Notes: generated from the letters alone by a model not told the origin. DNA of 47,003 nt from Roseburia zhanii (GCF_014287635.1 NZ_JACOPH010000018.1:1-47003), one strand, 5' to 3'. Positions 1-9,080 are shown, counted from the stretch's first letter. Made by a program: numbers and translations.

Positions 1-48
1 GGGAAGTCTTTTTTCATGTCTAATTTTGATGTCACCTGCTTCTCATCT

Positions 49-171
49 TAAGAATCCTGCATTGCAGGATTCTTACCGCATTTTTAATCAGGATTGCGAA
101 CTTGTTTCGCAATTACCTATCGAACAGTAACCACAAATCCCCTCGTTACCAGATGATCCGGTAACAAGGGG
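49..171. repeat. Three consecutive stem-loops downstream of the RND gene
   Basis: Three inverted repeats lie in the non-coding left end. The first has 13-bp perfect arms around one central base (49-75, arm core AAGAATCCTGCA). The second has 8-bp arms ATTGCGAA/TTCGCAAT with a 5-nt loop (93-113). The third has 12-bp arms with one mismatch and a 9-nt loop (139-171, CCCCTcGTTACC/GGTAACaAGGGG). The third lies about 70 nt past the stop of the minus-strand RND gene and could be its terminator, although the following T run is weak. No coding signal is visible in 1-240. Confidence 0.5.
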
Positions 172-240
172 ATATGTTTCATTCTGACAATTTCTATCTC
201 TGATACGATCTGTTTCTGACATACCCATCCATAATACTTA

Positions 241-3200
241 TTACAACTGTTCTTTTGTCATCTGCTCAATAAATTCTGCCGCATCATCCGGTGCATCGTC
301 GATCGAACCATCTCCGACATCTACAACTTTCACTTCTTTACGGTATAAGATATCATACATCACAGGTACTACAAACATCGTCATAAAGGTTGCATAGAAT
401 AGTCCTCCCGCAACGACGACTGCCATACCATGTCCTAGCTCACTTGCCGTATCCTGACTAAAGATCATTGCAAGCATTGCTAAGATCGTTGTAAATGCAG
501 TCATTAAAATCGGGCGCATACGTGTTTTTCCGGTTGCAGCTAATGCATCCCGCCTTTCCATGCCACCAATCCGAAGCTGGTTTGTGTAATCTACGAATAC
601 GATACCATTGTTGACAACAGTTCCCATCAATACTAAAAATCCCATCAACGTGATCAGTGACAACTGTTCTCCGGTCATAAGCATTGCCAAAAGTCCTCCG
701 GTAAATGCCAGTGGGATCGTAAAGATAACGATAAATGGCGATAACAGGCTCTGGAACTGTGCTACCATAACTAAATAGATCAATAGGAAACCTAACAGCA
801 GAAGTTTGATCATCTGCACTAACATATCAGATGTATTCGAAGTTTCGCCGCCAAATTCGATGCCATACCCTTCCGGCAGTTCATAGTCTGCCAACTGTTT
901 TTCCACTTCTTTGGATAACAACGTTGTATTATAGCCGTCCATGGTATCTGCGGTCACACTGATCTTACGTTCCCCATTCTCACGGGCAATCGATGCCATA
1001 CTGCTGCCATATTCTAAAGTTGCAAACTCACTTAACTTATGTGTTTCTGTTACATCTTTTCCATCATCATCTTTTGTCTGGGTTTCAAATTCCATATCCA
1101 AAAGATTTTCTTTGGTCAAAGGATTCGTTTCATTGACGATCTTCACGTCCATATCGGTATCATCCACCGTCAGTGTCACCGCTGTCTTATCCGTTGTCAG
1201 ACGGTCGGATATCTCACTATAGATCTGCGCTCCGGTCAATCCTAAACGCATCGATGCATCTTTATCGATATTCAGATGGATTTCCTCATCTGCTTCTTCC
1301 TGTCCATTGCTGATATTTGAAAATCCATCTACCTTTCCTACGATCTCCATAATGTCTTCACTGACATTCTTTAACGTCTGAAGATCAGAACCACTGATAT
1401 CCACCTGTAATCCGCTGCCAAGCATCTGATCCATTTCACCCATCATGGAATTGCTGACTTCCACATCACAATCAATCTCTTTGGTATCTGCTTCGATCGT
1501 ATGACAGATATCCTCAACCTGTTTTTTGCTGCTATGATCCTCTTTCGGAAGTACATAAAAAGCAAAACTTCCATAATCATCCTGTGTATCGACACCCATT
1601 CCACCGACAAGACCTGCGGAACTGCCTGCATCCATTGCGCCGATGTAACCTACGGCATCTATTTTTGCGATCGCTGTCATAACCTCATCTGCTTTTTCAA
1701 ATGCAGTATCCTTATCATCTTCTTCCGGCATAGTGACTGTTACGGAAATCTGGCTGCTGCCCATGTCCGGAATCAGGACAATACCCATATTGAGAACTGC
1801 CACAATACAAGTTGCAAGCAGTCCAACAGATATTCCAAGCGGAACGACCTTAAACCGCAGACAAAACCGGAGTATGACAGCATATCCTTCCTGAATCTTG
1901 TCAAAAATACGATGCTGTTTCGGTTTTGCTTTTTTCAAAAGTGCTGAACCCATCGTAGGTACGACGGTCAACGCAACAATCAGTGATGCCGCTAAAGAAA
2001 ATGTGATCGTCAAGGCAAATGGCAGCATCAGTTCCCTTACCATTCCTGTTGTAAATACCATCGGGAAAAATACACAGATGGTCGTAAGTGTTGATGCGAT
2101 AATCGCACCTGCTACCTGTTTTCCCCCCTGTACTGCTGCTCGTGGTGCTTCTAATCCACGATAACGCAGACGATAGATATTTTCAATGACAACGATCGAG
2201 TTATCGACTAACATACCAACTGCTAAAGACAATCCTGAAAGGGACATCATATTGATCGAAAGACCTGTAAAATACATGATCACGATCGCCGTCAGCACAC
2301 TAAATGGTATAGAAAATGCAACGACTAACGTCGGCCTGATATCCATCAGGAAAATGGCAAGGATCACGATCGCAAGGAGCGCTCCGATCACCATACTCGA
2401 TACAATGCTTTTAATCAGCATACTGATATAATCTCCCTGATCGACAAGCGGTGTGATATCTAATCCCGGATATTTTTCCTCTAACTCAGATATTGCATTT
2501 TTACAAGCCTTTGATACGTCACTTGTTCCTACTGTACTGCCTTTAAAGACAGAAAGGATCACGCCCGGACTTCCATTGACTTTTGCATAGGAATCTCCCG
2601 CATTATCAATGACTGTAATATCTGCCACATCTTCTAATTGAATATCCCCGATATCATCGATCTTACAGAGTACCATACTCTTGATCTGATCGGCAGATTC
2701 ATAATTCTCACCGACTTTTAAAAGCCACTGATCATCTTTTCCATCATCAATATAGCCTGCCGGCATGGAAAAATTCTGTGCATAGATCATGCCTGATAAT
2801 GCATCAAGTGTCAGCATCTGATCGATATTTGCATTTTTTCTTGCTTCTTCTACAGAATCCTGATATGTCTTATTTGCATCTTCTAATTCTTTCTGTGCGT
2901 CTTCCATTGCCGTTTTTGCGGCTGCAATCTGTGCTTTTCCAGATCCAAAACCAACAGCAGCAGAGATTTTTCCTTCTTCTGCCTGTTTATACGCATCGTC
3001 CACAGTACTCATCTTGCTTTCAACCTGTTTTAGCACTTCCTGTGCAGTTTTGATCTCGATCTCAAGATTTGCTACTTCGGTATCGATCTGCGGGATTCTG
3101 ACATTGACAATATCATAAATCTGCTGCAGCGTCTTTTTATCTAAGTCTTTGATCTGCTTTTGCATATCTTCATCGATTTCTGCACCCGGCATGGAAGAAA

Positions 3201-4242
3201 GTGTACTGACCGCTGATTTAAAATATTTTAACTTTTCAGGCGAATCTATCGCATCCTTGATATCGATCGGCATCTGTGCGGCATCCAACGGACTGTTTTC
3301 CCCAAGCTGTGCCTGCATACCAGATACTGCTGCCTGCATCTTTACAAACATTTCGTTTAAACTGCTATAAGTATCTTCGATCTTCTTCTCTTTATAGACT
3401 TTCTTTTCGCCCTCTAAGGCTTTTTTACTTGCTTCAAGGCTCGTAAGCTGTGATTCATAAGCACTTCTGGACGCAACTGCCTGATTTAACTGCAAAGTTG
3501 CTTCTGCAAGCTGTGATGTCGTATCATTCTGCTGGTCTGTCAGTTCCGACTCCTGTGTATTGATCTTACTTTTTGCTTCGGAGAGTGAATTTTCGGCATC
3601 GGATAGTTCCGCCTTTGCATCTGCTAATTTGTCATTGGTCAGTAACAGGATCTGCTCATTGATCTTGTCGATCTTCTCCTGATTTAAACGCACTTCAATG
3701 CTTTTTTCGACCATTCCGATATCTGATACGCTTGCAACACCTGACTGACGTTCAAAATATGGGATCACAACATCTTTTGCAAAATCGGATACTTCATAAA
3801 TATCTTTGCCTTCATAGCTGACACTTGCATACATGGTTGCCATCATATCCATGCTGATCTCCATGATATTTGGTGTTCCACAAGTGTCCGGCAATGCCGC
3901 CTCCAGCTGGTTTACCGCAGAAGACACTTTGACCATGGCTGAATCCATGCTCGTATCTTCGGCAAACTCTAACATGACCATGCTGTAATTTTCTGCACTG
4001 GTACTGGTTACATTTTCCACACCATTGATCGTTCCTAAAGAACTCTCTAACGGTTTTGTTACATTTTCTTCTACCTTTTCCGGACTTGCGCCTGGATACG
4101 TTGTAATGACGATCATATAAGGCATACTCATATCCGGAAGAAGGTCTGTCTTCATTCCTGATAACGATACCAGACCGATCACTAATACGATAATGACGGC
4201 AACTAAAACGGTAAATGGTTTTTTGACACTGTACTTTATCAT
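241..4242 (-). CDS. RND-family efflux permease with large coiled-coil insertion
   Basis: This is a proton-driven efflux permease of the cytoplasmic membrane, of the AcrB/HAE-like RND family. The ATG at 4242 is preferred because GGAGG sits 7 nt upstream; an in-frame ATG ten codons earlier lacks a site. The 1333-aa product shows the family plan: an N-terminal membrane helix (residues 8-28), a first porter region starting with DLLPDMSMPYM, a central block of helices with the family-like stretch AVGMLVDNSIVVIENIYR, a second porter region and a final helix bundle. RND permeases are usually about 1030 residues. The excess is a Lys/Glu/Gln-rich heptad-like segment at about 195-465, placed inside the first porter region between LNQEKI and LSGMIYAQN. 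No membrane-fusion partner or outer-membrane channel is nearby. The substrate cannot be told from sequence. Confidence 0.9.
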   Translation of the reverse strand: MIKYSVKKPFTVLVAVIIVLVIGLVSLSGMKTDLLPDMSMPYMIVITTYPGASPEKVEENVTKPLESSLGTINGVENVTSTSAENYSMVMLEFAEDTSMDSAMVKVSSAVNQLEAALPDTCGTPNIMEISMDMMATMYASVSYEGKDIYEVSDFAKDVVIPYFERQSGVASVSDIGMVEKSIEVRLNQEKIDKINEQILLLTNDKLADAKAELSDAENSLSEAKSKINTQESELTDQQNDTTSQLAEATLQLNQAVASRSAYESQLTSLEASKKALEGEKKVYKEKKIEDTYSSLNEMFVKMQAAVSGMQAQLGENSPLDAAQMPIDIKDAIDSPEKLKYFKSAVSTLSSMPGAEIDEDMQKQIKDLDKKTLQQIYDIVNVRIPQIDTEVANLEIEIKTAQEVLKQVESKMSTVDDAYKQAEEGKISAAVGFGSGKAQIAAAKTAMEDAQKELEDANKTYQDSVEEARKNANIDQMLTLDALSGMIYAQNFSMPAGYIDDGKDDQWLLKVGENYESADQIKSMVLCKIDDIGDIQLEDVADITVIDNAGDSYAKVNGSPGVILSVFKGSTVGTSDVSKACKNAISELEEKYPGLDITPLVDQGDYISMLIKSIVSSMVIGALLAIVILAIFLMDIRPTLVVAFSIPFSVLTAIVIMYFTGLSINMMSLSGLSLAVGMLVDNSIVVIENIYRLRYRGLEAPRAAVQGGKQVAGAIIASTLTTICVFFPMVFTTGMVRELMLPFALTITFSLAASLIVALTVVPTMGSALLKKAKPKQHRIFDKIQEGYAVILRFCLRFKVVPLGISVGLLATCIVAVLNMGIVLIPDMGSSQISVTVTMPEEDDKDTAFEKADEVMTAIAKIDAVGYIGAMDAGSSAGLVGGMGVDTQDDYGSFAFYVLPKEDHSSKKQVEDICHTIEADTKEIDCDVEVSNSMMGEMDQMLGSGLQVDISGSDLQTLKNVSEDIMEIVGKVDGFSNISNGQEEADEEIHLNIDKDASMRLGLTGAQIYSEISDRLTTDKTAVTLTVDDTDMDVKIVNETNPLTKENLLDMEFETQTKDDDGKDVTETHKLSEFATLEYGSSMASIARENGERKISVTADTMDGYNTTLLSKEVEKQLADYELPEGYGIEFGGETSNTSDMLVQMIKLLLLGFLLIYLVMVAQFQSLLSPFIVIFTIPLAFTGGLLAMLMTGEQLSLITLMGFLVLMGTVVNNGIVFVDYTNQLRIGGMERRDALAATGKTRMRPILMTAFTTILAMLAMIFSQDTASELGHGMAVVVAGGLFYATFMTMFVVPVMYDILYRKEVKVVDVGDGSIDDAPDDAAEFIEQMTKEQL

Positions 4243-4324
4243 TTTTCCTCCAACTATACTAAAATGAGCCACACGGTCATATCGATCGTATGGCTTTATT
4301 CACCTGACACCTGTGCTGAGCACT

Positions 4325-4947
4325 CTATGATACATGAAATTCCTGCATGGTTGCCTGCAGATTATTGACGCTCTCTAATACTCCCTTTGTTTCCTGAGTC
4401 ATATTTTCACTGATAGAATACATACTGTCATTTGTATCCTGCATACGTTCTTTGATATTGCCGGATTCTTCTTTTGTCTGACGTATCACACCGATAAACT
4501 GTTCTTCTAATTCCCGGATCAAATAACGGATCTCTTCTGTTTCATCTTTCTGCTTCTGGCAATTCCGGCTTCCAATGACATTAACTTTAATAAATTTCTT
4601 CATGGTTTCCATTGGCAGCAGGCTTTTCCTTACGCTGTAAATTGTCAATACTGCAACTACGAACAGTAACACGATCCCCAACAGGATCACCAGAAAAATA
4701 TTTTTCATGATCTGTTTTGTGACCACAGATTTATCCTCTGTAACCCCAAACACCCATCCGGTAGATGCAATTTCTGCTGTACTTACAAACCGGATTTTTC
4801 CATCATAATCCTTGATCTCGGAGGTATTGCTGATATCTACACCTAAGGCATCTGCGTTATGACGCTTACTAATTCACAGATAATTAGTGCGGTTAATAAA
4901 TAAAGTATTGTTTGTACAGTTATCTTTCCTTTGATGGTTCTCTTCAT
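4325..4947 (-). pseudogene. Decayed methyl-accepting chemotaxis receptor (N-terminus, Cache end, HAMP-like region)
   Basis: An ATG at 4947 opens a reading frame with a typical receptor start (MKRTIKGKITVQTILYLL...) that stops after about 33 codons. In another frame, a segment similar to the end of a dCache domain follows (TGWVFGVTEDKSVV), then a membrane helix (about residues 17-41 counted from the ATG at 4753), a HAMP-like stretch and a short signalling helix ending EFHVS. The ligand-binding domain is mostly deleted, and the long conserved signalling hairpin of functional receptors is absent. I read this as one receptor gene broken by an internal deletion with frameshift and a 3' truncation. 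The 142-aa frame from 4753 might still be translated, but it could not signal like an intact receptor. Confidence 0.6.
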
Positions 4948-5143
4948 CTGCTCTCTCCCACTACTAATTGATATGTTCTTAGAAATCCGGCCGAAATAAT
5001 TCACATTAAGTAACTATTCAGTATAATCCAATAATTATACAACGCAATTTTATCACAGTCCACTTTCCATGACAAGCAGTTTTATGCTTCATCTGAAACC
5101 AAAACCGCATTTTCATTACTGTTCACTCCGTGACTAGTAACTC

Positions 5144-5185
5144 GTGATTTTTGCATGAAAGTTCGCTTTGCGAAGCAAAAATCAC
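5144..5185. repeat. Nested palindrome (GTGATTTTTGC ... GCAAAAATCAC)
   Basis: Perfect 11-bp inverted arms (5144-5154 and 5175-5185) enclose a second small hairpin, TTCGC/GCGAA (62-66 and 70-74 of the 5100 block). It sits between the lipoprotein stop (5202) and the receptor pseudogene. There is no T run on either side, so it is not a classic terminator. The form is that of a small dispersed palindromic element. The rest of 4948-5201 shows nothing recognisable. Confidence 0.45.
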
Positions 5186-5201
5186 CACCTGAATCACTTT
5201 C

Positions 5202-5969
5202 TTACGCAGCAAGACAGTAAATGTCTGGCTGCTGTGTGAACAATACCGCATTTTCATCCGTACCTGCAGACTGGATACTTTCATCTGTAAGTTCGGTATC
5301 CGTTGTATATCTATTCACAGTCGTATAAGATTCGGGTGCTCCCAGACTTTGTCCGGGAGCATCCATACTGTTTTCTTTTGACGCAATGGTAATCGATATT
5401 GCATTACCGTCTTCATCTAATTCTATTGTAACCATCGTTCCTTTACCCAGATCAGAAAGTGAGATCGTATTACCATTTTCATCTGTGATAACGGCTGTAG
5501 TACTGACTGTGATCGTCTTAGATTCACCGCCCGGCATTCCGCCACCATTGTTATCCGGTGCTCCGCCGCTTGGCTTATCTCCGGTTCCATTCGCATCCGG
5601 GACTTCGCCGCCTGGCTTATTACTGTTATCACTGGCATCTGAAGCATCACTGTTTGACTGAGCACCGTTGCTATTATTATCTGCAGCTTCGCCAGTTGAT
5701 GAATCATTTCCAGCATTATCCGGGGCTCCACCATCCGGTCTGCCTCCTCCATTTGGATTCATCACAGATAAGGTGATCATATTATCCTCAATACTTTCGA
5801 TCATACCGGTTACGGTAGAATCTGATTTTTCATCGACTTTACCGCTTTCTGTATCGCTGACAGCTACTGTATTTTCTGTCGCTGTATTTGTAAAAGATAC
5901 ATTTCCACATCCTGTCATTAAGACACATCCTGCAAATAATATACATACAAATCTGTTCATTCTTTTCAT
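5202..5969 (-). CDS. Gly/Asn/Asp-rich surface lipoprotein
   Basis: This is a small lipoprotein of unknown function, probably anchored to the outer face of the membrane. The ATG at 5969 gives a canonical lipoprotein signal: MKRMNR, a hydrophobic run, then the lipobox LMTGC. The longer in-frame start at 6071 would place 34 non-signal residues in front and is rejected. The mature chain begins Ser/Thr-rich and has a short beta-rich segment (VTGMIESIEDNMITLSV). A low-complexity tract of about 70 residues with repeated GG-x-PD and DNS motifs follows, then a second beta-rich segment (TITVSTTAVITDENGN) and a polar tail. The two beta segments around a flexible linker suggest a small duplicated fold, but I do not recognise a named family. 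It appears monocistronic. Confidence 0.75.
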   Translation of the reverse strand: MKRMNRFVCILFAGCVLMTGCGNVSFTNTATENTVAVSDTESGKVDEKSDSTVTGMIESIEDNMITLSVMNPNGGGRPDGGAPDNAGNDSSTGEAADNNSNGAQSNSDASDASDNSNKPGGEVPDANGTGDKPSGGAPDNNGGGMPGGESKTITVSTTAVITDENGNTISLSDLGKGTMVTIELDEDGNAISITIASKENSMDAPGQSLGAPESYTTVNRYTTDTELTDESIQSAGTDENAVLFTQQPDIYCLAA

Positions 5970-6081
5970 ATTTTTATTCAACCCTTTCTTACATTGAAAA
6001 TTGTTTTCTTTGTTTTGTTTAGTTGAAGTATATAAATTGAATGTGATGGTTTTTTGTTGGATATGTGACAAATTTGTTTAG

Positions 6082-6110
6082 ATTGATGCTATTTTAATAA
6101 TAGTATCAAT
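6082..6110. repeat. Inverted repeat ATTGATGCTAT / ATAGTATCAAT
   Basis: Two 11-bp arms with one mismatch surround a 7-nt AT-only loop, upstream of the lipoprotein gene. It could be an operator or a weak terminator for the 53-aa gene that ends at 6222. The sequence does not decide between these. The rest of 5970-6221 holds nothing I can support. Confidence 0.3.
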
Positions 6111-6221
6111 ACTCTGTGGTCTTCTTTTCTTTCAAATACCACTTCATATATTCTGAAAAGTTCTTAATGACTCAATAAAGACTTTACACCTTAGATTTTT
6201 ATTTTATATAGTTACCAGAAT

Positions 6222-6383
6222 TTAATCTTCGATACTATTCTGTGTATCCTCGATCAATTCATTGAGAATTTTTTGTGCATTTTCATTATCGTTACTTTCA
6301 AGTGCTTTTTGTAATGCTTTTAACTGCCGCATTAAATTTCTTAGATATGCTTTAAATACTGCCATTTGTTCGTCTTTACTCAC
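6222..6383 (-). CDS. Small helical protein, 53 aa, GTG start
   Basis: This is a short gene that is easy to overlook because it starts with GTG. The start at 6383 is preceded by AAGGTGG about 6 nt upstream, and a good promoter lies just before it. The product reads (M)SKDEQMAVFKAYLRNLMRQ, then Lys/Leu/Glu-rich sequence to NSIED. It is fully polar-helical with no membrane segment, signal or cysteine, probably two amphipathic helices broken at SNDNENAQ. No family is recognised. Small helical proteins like this are often regulators or partners of larger proteins, but nothing nearby identifies a partner. Confidence 0.6.
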   Translation of the reverse strand: MSKDEQMAVFKAYLRNLMRQLKALQKALESNDNENAQKILNELIEDTQNSIED

Positions 6384-6410
6384 TTGCTACCACCTTCTTT
6401 CGTTAGCGAT

Positions 6411-6440
6411 ATTATATCATAGTGTAAGTCCTCTATTCAA
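6411..6440 (-). promoter_or_regulatory. Promoter of the 53-aa gene
   Basis: On the minus strand, TTGAAT (6435-6440) is followed after 18 bp by a perfect TATAAT (6411-6416). The start codon is about 28 nt past the -10 box. The remainder of the gap up to 6663 shows nothing further. Confidence 0.55.
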
Positions 6441-6663
6441 TTATCAATATGCTGTTATCGTAATGGATTTTATCTGTCAGAATTGACAACTATTAAATAT
6501 AGAACTTATTGAATTTATAAACTATATTGGATTTATTGATATTTCATTTGATCTTTATATAATGCCATTTTTTCCTATAGACAAATATACACTATTAGGA
6601 AAAAACAGGCAATATATAATAATTTCTTACGATTTATCTTCTATCAAAAGAGCACGTACCCTG

Positions 6664-7149
6664 TCACAGATACATACTCTTCAACAGATGAATCCCTGTT
6701 TCAGTACGGAAAATATTCACACAAGCATTTTCAAGCACATCTTTTGCATAATTACTTTCACCAGCATTCACTAAAAAATCAGCTTCTAATAAAATCCGGT
6801 AATCCATACCCTCCACATTGGTATAGGTATGATGATGTTCCACCAGCCATTTAATACGGTCAACATTCAGTGTTCCTACCGTCAGATCCGCAAAAAATGC
6901 TTCAACCAGTGGTCCACTTTCTTCTTCCTGATGCTTTCCATTTGTGTTTCCATATTTTTTCCGGCATAACGGACAGGCAATATCATGGACAACGGCTGCA
7001 TACTCTAAAATTTCCTGTGTCTGATCGTCGAGTCCTTCTTCTTCACCAATGGTCTTTGCCAATGCCCATACCTTCATAAAATGGTCTATGTCATGGACAT
7101 TTCCTTCATAAAAATCGATCATTTTTTTTATCGCTGTTGTCACTTGCAT
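6664..7149 (-). CDS. HD-domain phosphohydrolase
   Basis: This 161-aa protein belongs to the HD superfamily of metal-dependent phosphohydrolases. Visible metal ligands are H23 (DIDHFMKVW), the H55-D56 pair (VVHDIACP), the His cluster at 105-107 and D124 (LLEADF). This is the arrangement expected for a single-domain HD hydrolase acting on nucleotides or other phosphoesters; the substrate is not evident. The ATG at 7149 has AGGAGG about 9 nt upstream and is preferred to the in-frame ATG at 7200, which lies inside the neighbouring gene. It follows the alkyltransferase gene by 13 bp, so both are probably co-transcribed in a small maintenance operon. Confidence 0.85.
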   Translation of the reverse strand: MQVTTAIKKMIDFYEGNVHDIDHFMKVWALAKTIGEEEGLDDQTQEILEYAAVVHDIACPLCRKKYGNTNGKHQEEESGPLVEAFFADLTVGTLNVDRIKWLVEHHHTYTNVEGMDYRILLEADFLVNAGESNYAKDVLENACVNIFRTETGIHLLKSMYL

Positions 7150-7162
7150 CTGTATCCTCCTC

Positions 7163-7696
7163 TTAAAGTGTAATTCCATTCTTTGGAACGAACAAACCAT
7201 TCATATCTGTATGTTCCAGCTTTAATAGTGCTATTTTTTTATCTAATCCTCCTGCATATCCTGTCAGACTGCCATTTGTCCCTACCATGCGGTGACAGGG
7301 AATGATAATGGAAATCTCGTTATGCCCTACTGCACCACCTACTGCCTGTGCAGACATATGGTCAACCTTTTGTATCTGTGCTAATTTTTTTGCAATCTCT
7401 CCATAGGTCATCGTCTGTCCATAAGGTATCTGTAATAAAATCTTCCACACAGCCTGTCTGAATGGTGATCCAGTCAGATGAAGTGCCGGTGTAAATTTGG
7501 GTTCTTCACCGGCAAAGTACATATCCAGCCAGCTTTTTGCTTCTGTCAGAATGGGAATTTCCTGCGAAACAGTTTCATCTGGAAGTGTATTTGCAAAATA
7601 TTTTTGTCCTTCAAACCACAGACCTGTAAGTCCGATCTCATCAGCCGCCAGCAAAATATTTCCCAAAGCTGACTGATATGTACAAGTATATACCAT
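7163..7696 (-). CDS. ogt: Methylated-DNA--protein-cysteine S-methyltransferase
   Basis: This suicidal DNA repair protein transfers the alkyl group from O6-alkylguanine (and O4-alkylthymine) to its own cysteine. The 177-aa length fits the Ogt/MGMT family. The acceptor motif IIPCHRMVG contains C134. Other family features are the helix-turn-helix region around PYGQTMTYGEIAKKL and the C-terminal G-x-L-x-GYAGG-L motif. The N-terminal third is the poorly conserved domain typical of Ogt. AAGAAGGATGG precedes the start. The HD hydrolase gene follows after 13 bp. The symbol is by family, since Ogt and other MGMT homologues overlap in sequence. Confidence 0.9.
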   Translation of the reverse strand: MVYTCTYQSALGNILLAADEIGLTGLWFEGQKYFANTLPDETVSQEIPILTEAKSWLDMYFAGEEPKFTPALHLTGSPFRQAVWKILLQIPYGQTMTYGEIAKKLAQIQKVDHMSAQAVGGAVGHNEISIIIPCHRMVGTNGSLTGYAGGLDKKIALLKLEHTDMNGLFVPKNGITL

Positions 7697-7861
7697 TTTT
7701 CCATCCTTCTTTCTACTTCATGCGATGCTACATGATTATTATACCTCATTTTATTGTTTTTTTATAAATTTATATTCTGATAACATTCTATCATTTTTGA
7801 ATAAAAATATTGTCAAAACGAATCGTCATTATGATAACATAAAAACCATTAAGAAAAATCA

Positions 7862-8560
7862 TTATTTTAAGAACTCATATTCAAACAATGTAGGTACGAT
7901 TTCACAATTATAGTATTCTTTCACCTTTTGCTTTAATGTCTTTAAAACACCATTCAGTTCAGGATAATCCGGTTTACTTTTTCCTGTTTCTTCATCAGCA
8001 GTAAAGGTATTAAGTTCTACAAAAATCTGATATGTTCCATATGTTAATTTATCATTATAATTATTAGTTTTCTTTGCCCATTTTAATATTGTTTTCCATA
8101 TATCTAAAAGTTCTTTTTCTTTAACGGTAACCGTCAGTTTTTTTAAATCTTTGCTTGCTAATGTTTCGCCATTTGTCGTGTCAAGACATATCTCATTTCT
8201 GTAAAATCGATTATCAGTTCCATAAAAACTTCTCATATGATTTTGCATCTCTAAGCAAGTAAACAAAAGACACTTCAATAAAAACTGACTTAATTTTTCA
8301 CTTTTTACATCTACAAAAAATCTATTGGCACCATCTGCTGATTTCATAATTCTTGATCTTTCTGTCCACTCTCTGTTATATGTAATATATCTACTTGCAC
8401 AAAACATATTTAATTTGAATTCAAGCAGATTTCCATTGACAATACCATCAGTATTATTGCGAAAAATTTCGTCGTAGGTTAATACAGGATTGATAACCTT
8501 CAAATATTGTTCGTAAAACTCTATCTGTCCCTCAAATTCAACAGTGTATTTTTTTATCAT
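7862..8560 (-). CDS. Hypothetical protein, 232 aa
   Basis: The product is not recognised. It is soluble, rich in Asn, Lys, Tyr and Phe, with no signal peptide or membrane segment. A central region has several aromatic residues and a conserved-looking stretch, SRYITYNREWTERSR, followed by a helical part with FLLKCLLFTCLEMQNH. The C-terminal half alternates beta and helix. Base composition is visibly more AT-rich than in the flanking genes. It lies next to a truncated recombinase gene, so it is probably cargo of a decayed mobile element. It may belong to an abundant accessory family that I cannot name. Confidence 0.6.
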   Translation of the reverse strand: MIKKYTVEFEGQIEFYEQYLKVINPVLTYDEIFRNNTDGIVNGNLLEFKLNMFCASRYITYNREWTERSRIMKSADGANRFFVDVKSEKLSQFLLKCLLFTCLEMQNHMRSFYGTDNRFYRNEICLDTTNGETLASKDLKKLTVTVKEKELLDIWKTILKWAKKTNNYNDKLTYGTYQIFVELNTFTADEETGKSKPDYPELNGVLKTLKQKVKEYYNCEIVPTLFEYEFLK

Positions 8561-8619
8561 TATCTCTACCTCTAAATTTTATGACTTTTCTGATTTATTA
8601 CCCAAATATACGATTTTCT

Positions 8620-8907
8620 TTAAACAACAAAATCGATATTATGTTGTAAATATAAGAATACTAAAAATGAAAACAACCCGTTTATACTTGCAAGTACTGA
8701 ATTAACACTTCGTACAGCATAGTTTTCTTTCAAATGATTTTTATATGCGATGACAGTTTCTTTTGTAATTGATTCACCATTTACAAAATTTGCAAAAGCA
8801 GAAACATCATGAATATATTTCTGAACGGTTGCCGAACTTTTCTCCTGTAAAATTAAATATTTTTTGAAATCATCAAGAATATCTGCACTTAAAACTCGTT
8901 CTTTCAT
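8620..8907 (-). pseudogene. Truncated tyrosine recombinase (N-terminal core-binding domain only)
   Basis: The 95-aa frame contains only the SAM-like N-terminal domain of a phage-type integrase: DILDDFKKYLILQEKSSATV, then YIHDVSAFANFV, KETVIAYKNHL and the helix ending NSVLASINGLFSFL. After that the sequence leaves the family pattern and stops. The catalytic domain with its Arg-His-Arg-Tyr residues is absent, so it cannot recombine DNA. A GGAGG-like site precedes the ATG, so the stump may still be translated. With the adjacent AT-rich gene it marks the scar of an integrated element, directly beyond the 3' end of the large biosynthetic operon. Confidence 0.65.
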
Positions 8908-9041
8908 CCTGTTTACCTCCTACATAAATACTGAAATTATTGTACCCAAAAAATATAAATTCAAAAAATATTAGATAAAAGTAACTGATCGGTATGATAA
9001 ATAAAGTAGCACCTCAAAATAAATAACCTGAAAAACCGCAT

Positions 9042-9080
9042 AAAAAAAGTGCAATCTCATTTCTAAGATTACACCTTTTT
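9042..9080 (-). terminator. Rho-independent terminator of the large operon
   Basis: On the minus strand, a 9-bp stem with one mismatch (arms at 9066-9074 and 9049-9057) and an 8-nt loop is followed by seven T residues (9042-9048). It lies about 100 nt past the stop of the MFS-fusion gene, where a terminator for the long minus-strand transcript is expected. Nothing coding is visible in 9081-9177. Confidence 0.75.

Noticed and set aside
1501..1947. 148-aa plus-strand frame opposite the RND gene
   Set aside because: Its codons mirror conserved RND motifs on the other strand, it has no ribosome site, and the composition is that of an antisense shadow.
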